Assembly (NCBI RefSeq): GCF_024347635.1
Contig: NZ_AP025510.1
Coordinates: 1,612,001 to 1,676,000, forward strand
Length of the DNA: 64,000 nt
Reading direction: 5' to 3'
Origin: Vibrio tasmaniensis
Lineage (GTDB): Bacteria > Pseudomonadota > Gammaproteobacteria > Enterobacterales > Vibrionaceae
Part shown: positions 63,555 to 64,000 of the stretch, piece after piece
How the letters are laid out: every line of letters starts with the position of its first letter
Numbering within the stretch: position 1 is the first letter of the stretch
Notes under the pieces: model-generated
What the model was told of the DNA's origin: nothing
Seen by the model: only the letters and a program-made list of their open reading frames with translations
The model's database searches: none
Made by a program: the position numbers and the translations under genes

Positions 63555-63617
63555 TGCTTATCCGAACGGCATTAGACCTTATGGCCTGCCCTTGTGTCTT
63601 TCGTTTTTATCTAATCG

Positions 63618-64000
63618 CTAATCTGTCGACATGCAATTTAGATTTAACAACATCAATTCACGCAGTGCTACTGAGAACTTGGCAAACTCATGAACCGAAC
63701 CTACTTTGAATTCGTTCAAGATGCTTTCCCAACGATGTAAAGAAACCGAGTTACTTTCCATCCAATCATCAAGCGCTTTAATCACATCGAGGTCTGAAGC
63801 ACAACCGCAGTTAAGCACTTGGCCAGTTAGCTGACGTTGCTGCCAATCCAGATCTTCTCTGAATGCTGCACGTGCCAGCGCTTGCCAGTTGTTGTCGACT
63901 GCTTGGCCATTGATTTGTTTCAAGAACCAGTGCAGAGACAAACGGTCGCCAAGGTTGAAGTAAAGCTTAGACGCTTGTTGTACCGTTTTACCCGTCTCAC
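63618..64000 (-). CDS. gdhB: NAD-specific glutamate dehydrogenase, C-terminal end
   Basis: About 127 residues of the end of the gene, which continues past the right edge. Pieces such as ASKLYFNLGDRLSLHWF, VDNNWQALARAAFREDLDWQQ and VALRELMLLN match the C-terminus of the large (about 1600 residue) NAD-dependent glutamate dehydrogenase. It converts glutamate to 2-oxoglutarate and ammonia. pyrD is its normal neighbour; the IS4 element now separates them. Its terminator has been split by that insertion. Confidence 0.85.
   Translation of the reverse strand, partial: ETGKTVQQASKLYFNLGDRLSLHWFLKQINGQAVDNNWQALARAAFREDLDWQQRQLTGQVLNCGCASDLDVIKALDDWMESNSVSLHRWESILNEFKVGSVHEFAKFSVALRELMLLNLNCMSTD

Larger units (their letters stand above)
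62138..63587 (+). mobile_element. IS4-family insertion sequence with 13-bp target duplication
   Basis: The element spans 62151-63574 (1424 bp). Its ends TAATGCCGATCGTTTAAG and, inverted, TAATGCCGTTCGGATAAG form the terminal repeats, very like those of E. coli IS4 (TAATGCCGATC). Directly outside is GACCTTATGGCCT on both sides (62138-62150 and 63575-63587), a perfect 13-bp duplication. The transposase is intact, so the insertion is recent. Removing the element and one repeat restores a hairpin, GGCAG.CC-TTAT-GG.CTGCC with flanking AAAAAG, which on the minus strand is a terminator for the glutamate dehydrogenase gene. Confidence 0.95.

Noticed and set aside
1-64000. CRISPR arrays, tRNA or rRNA genes
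   Set aside because: No regularly spaced repeats of 25-40 bp and no tRNA or rRNA signature sequences were seen on either strand.

Overview
This 64 kb window reads as chromosome 1 of a marine Vibrio, most like the Splendidus clade. The gene content and order support this: ccoNOQP beside a FIST/hybrid-kinase pair, matP-lon-fabA-rmf, and uup-rlmKL-zapC-pyrD-NAD-glutamate dehydrogenase. It lies in the replication terminus. A 28-bp dif site is recognisable at 44180-44207, matP is present, and there is a perfect matS motif at 107-119 and a near-perfect one at 50390-50402. The species assignment is inference; no 16S rRNA or tRNA gene was seen.

Layout. 1-2.4 kb: end of a sigma-54-dependent response regulator and its Cache-type histidine kinase. 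2.4-5.7 kb: a small MscS channel and a large membrane ATPase with a lysine-less P-loop. 6.1-7.7 kb: ABC-F protein YbiT. 8-18.2 kb: a formate dehydrogenase cluster (fdhD divergent; DUF3305, DUF3306, a ferredoxin-like protein, a TorD-like chaperone, a small Tat protein, FdhA, FdhB, FdhC and a membrane protein). Three sigma-54-type promoters and repeated upstream dyads suggest it answers to a sigma-54 activator, plausibly the one at the window start. 18.6-20.9 kb: ammonium transporter with its own sigma-54 promoter, and sirtuin CobB. 21-27.2 kb: a GGDEF protein and a potABCD-D polyamine operon with two binding proteins. 27.5-31.1 kb: membrane protein, Bax-like glucosaminidase, DUF2987 protein, TtcA. 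31.4-40.4 kb: UspE, Fnr and the cbb3 oxidase cluster ccoNOQP-H-I-S with a TauE/DsbD-like gene, the microaerobic respiration block. 40.6-44 kb: a small anchored protein, a FIST (NosP/VpsV-like) sensor and a VpsS-like hybrid kinase.

44-49.5 kb is an accessory region starting exactly at dif. It holds an insertion-sequence remnant and then, on the minus strand, a structured leader RNA candidate, a SLATT membrane protein and a reverse transcriptase with an intact YVDD centre. This resembles RT-based anti-phage systems and is the most interesting locus here. It is followed by an orphan Phd/YefM antitoxin, an outer-membrane protein with a frameshifted signal peptide, a DUF2971 protein and a TolA-C-like secreted protein.

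49.5-64 kb returns to core genes: DUF3634, matP, Lon-like protease, fabA, rmf, a DUF3466 GlyGly-CTERM protein, uup, a glutaredoxin-like protein, rlmKL, zapC, pyrD and the end of NAD-glutamate dehydrogenase. A complete IS4-family element (62151-63574, 13-bp target duplication) sits inside what was the transcription terminator of the glutamate dehydrogenase gene.
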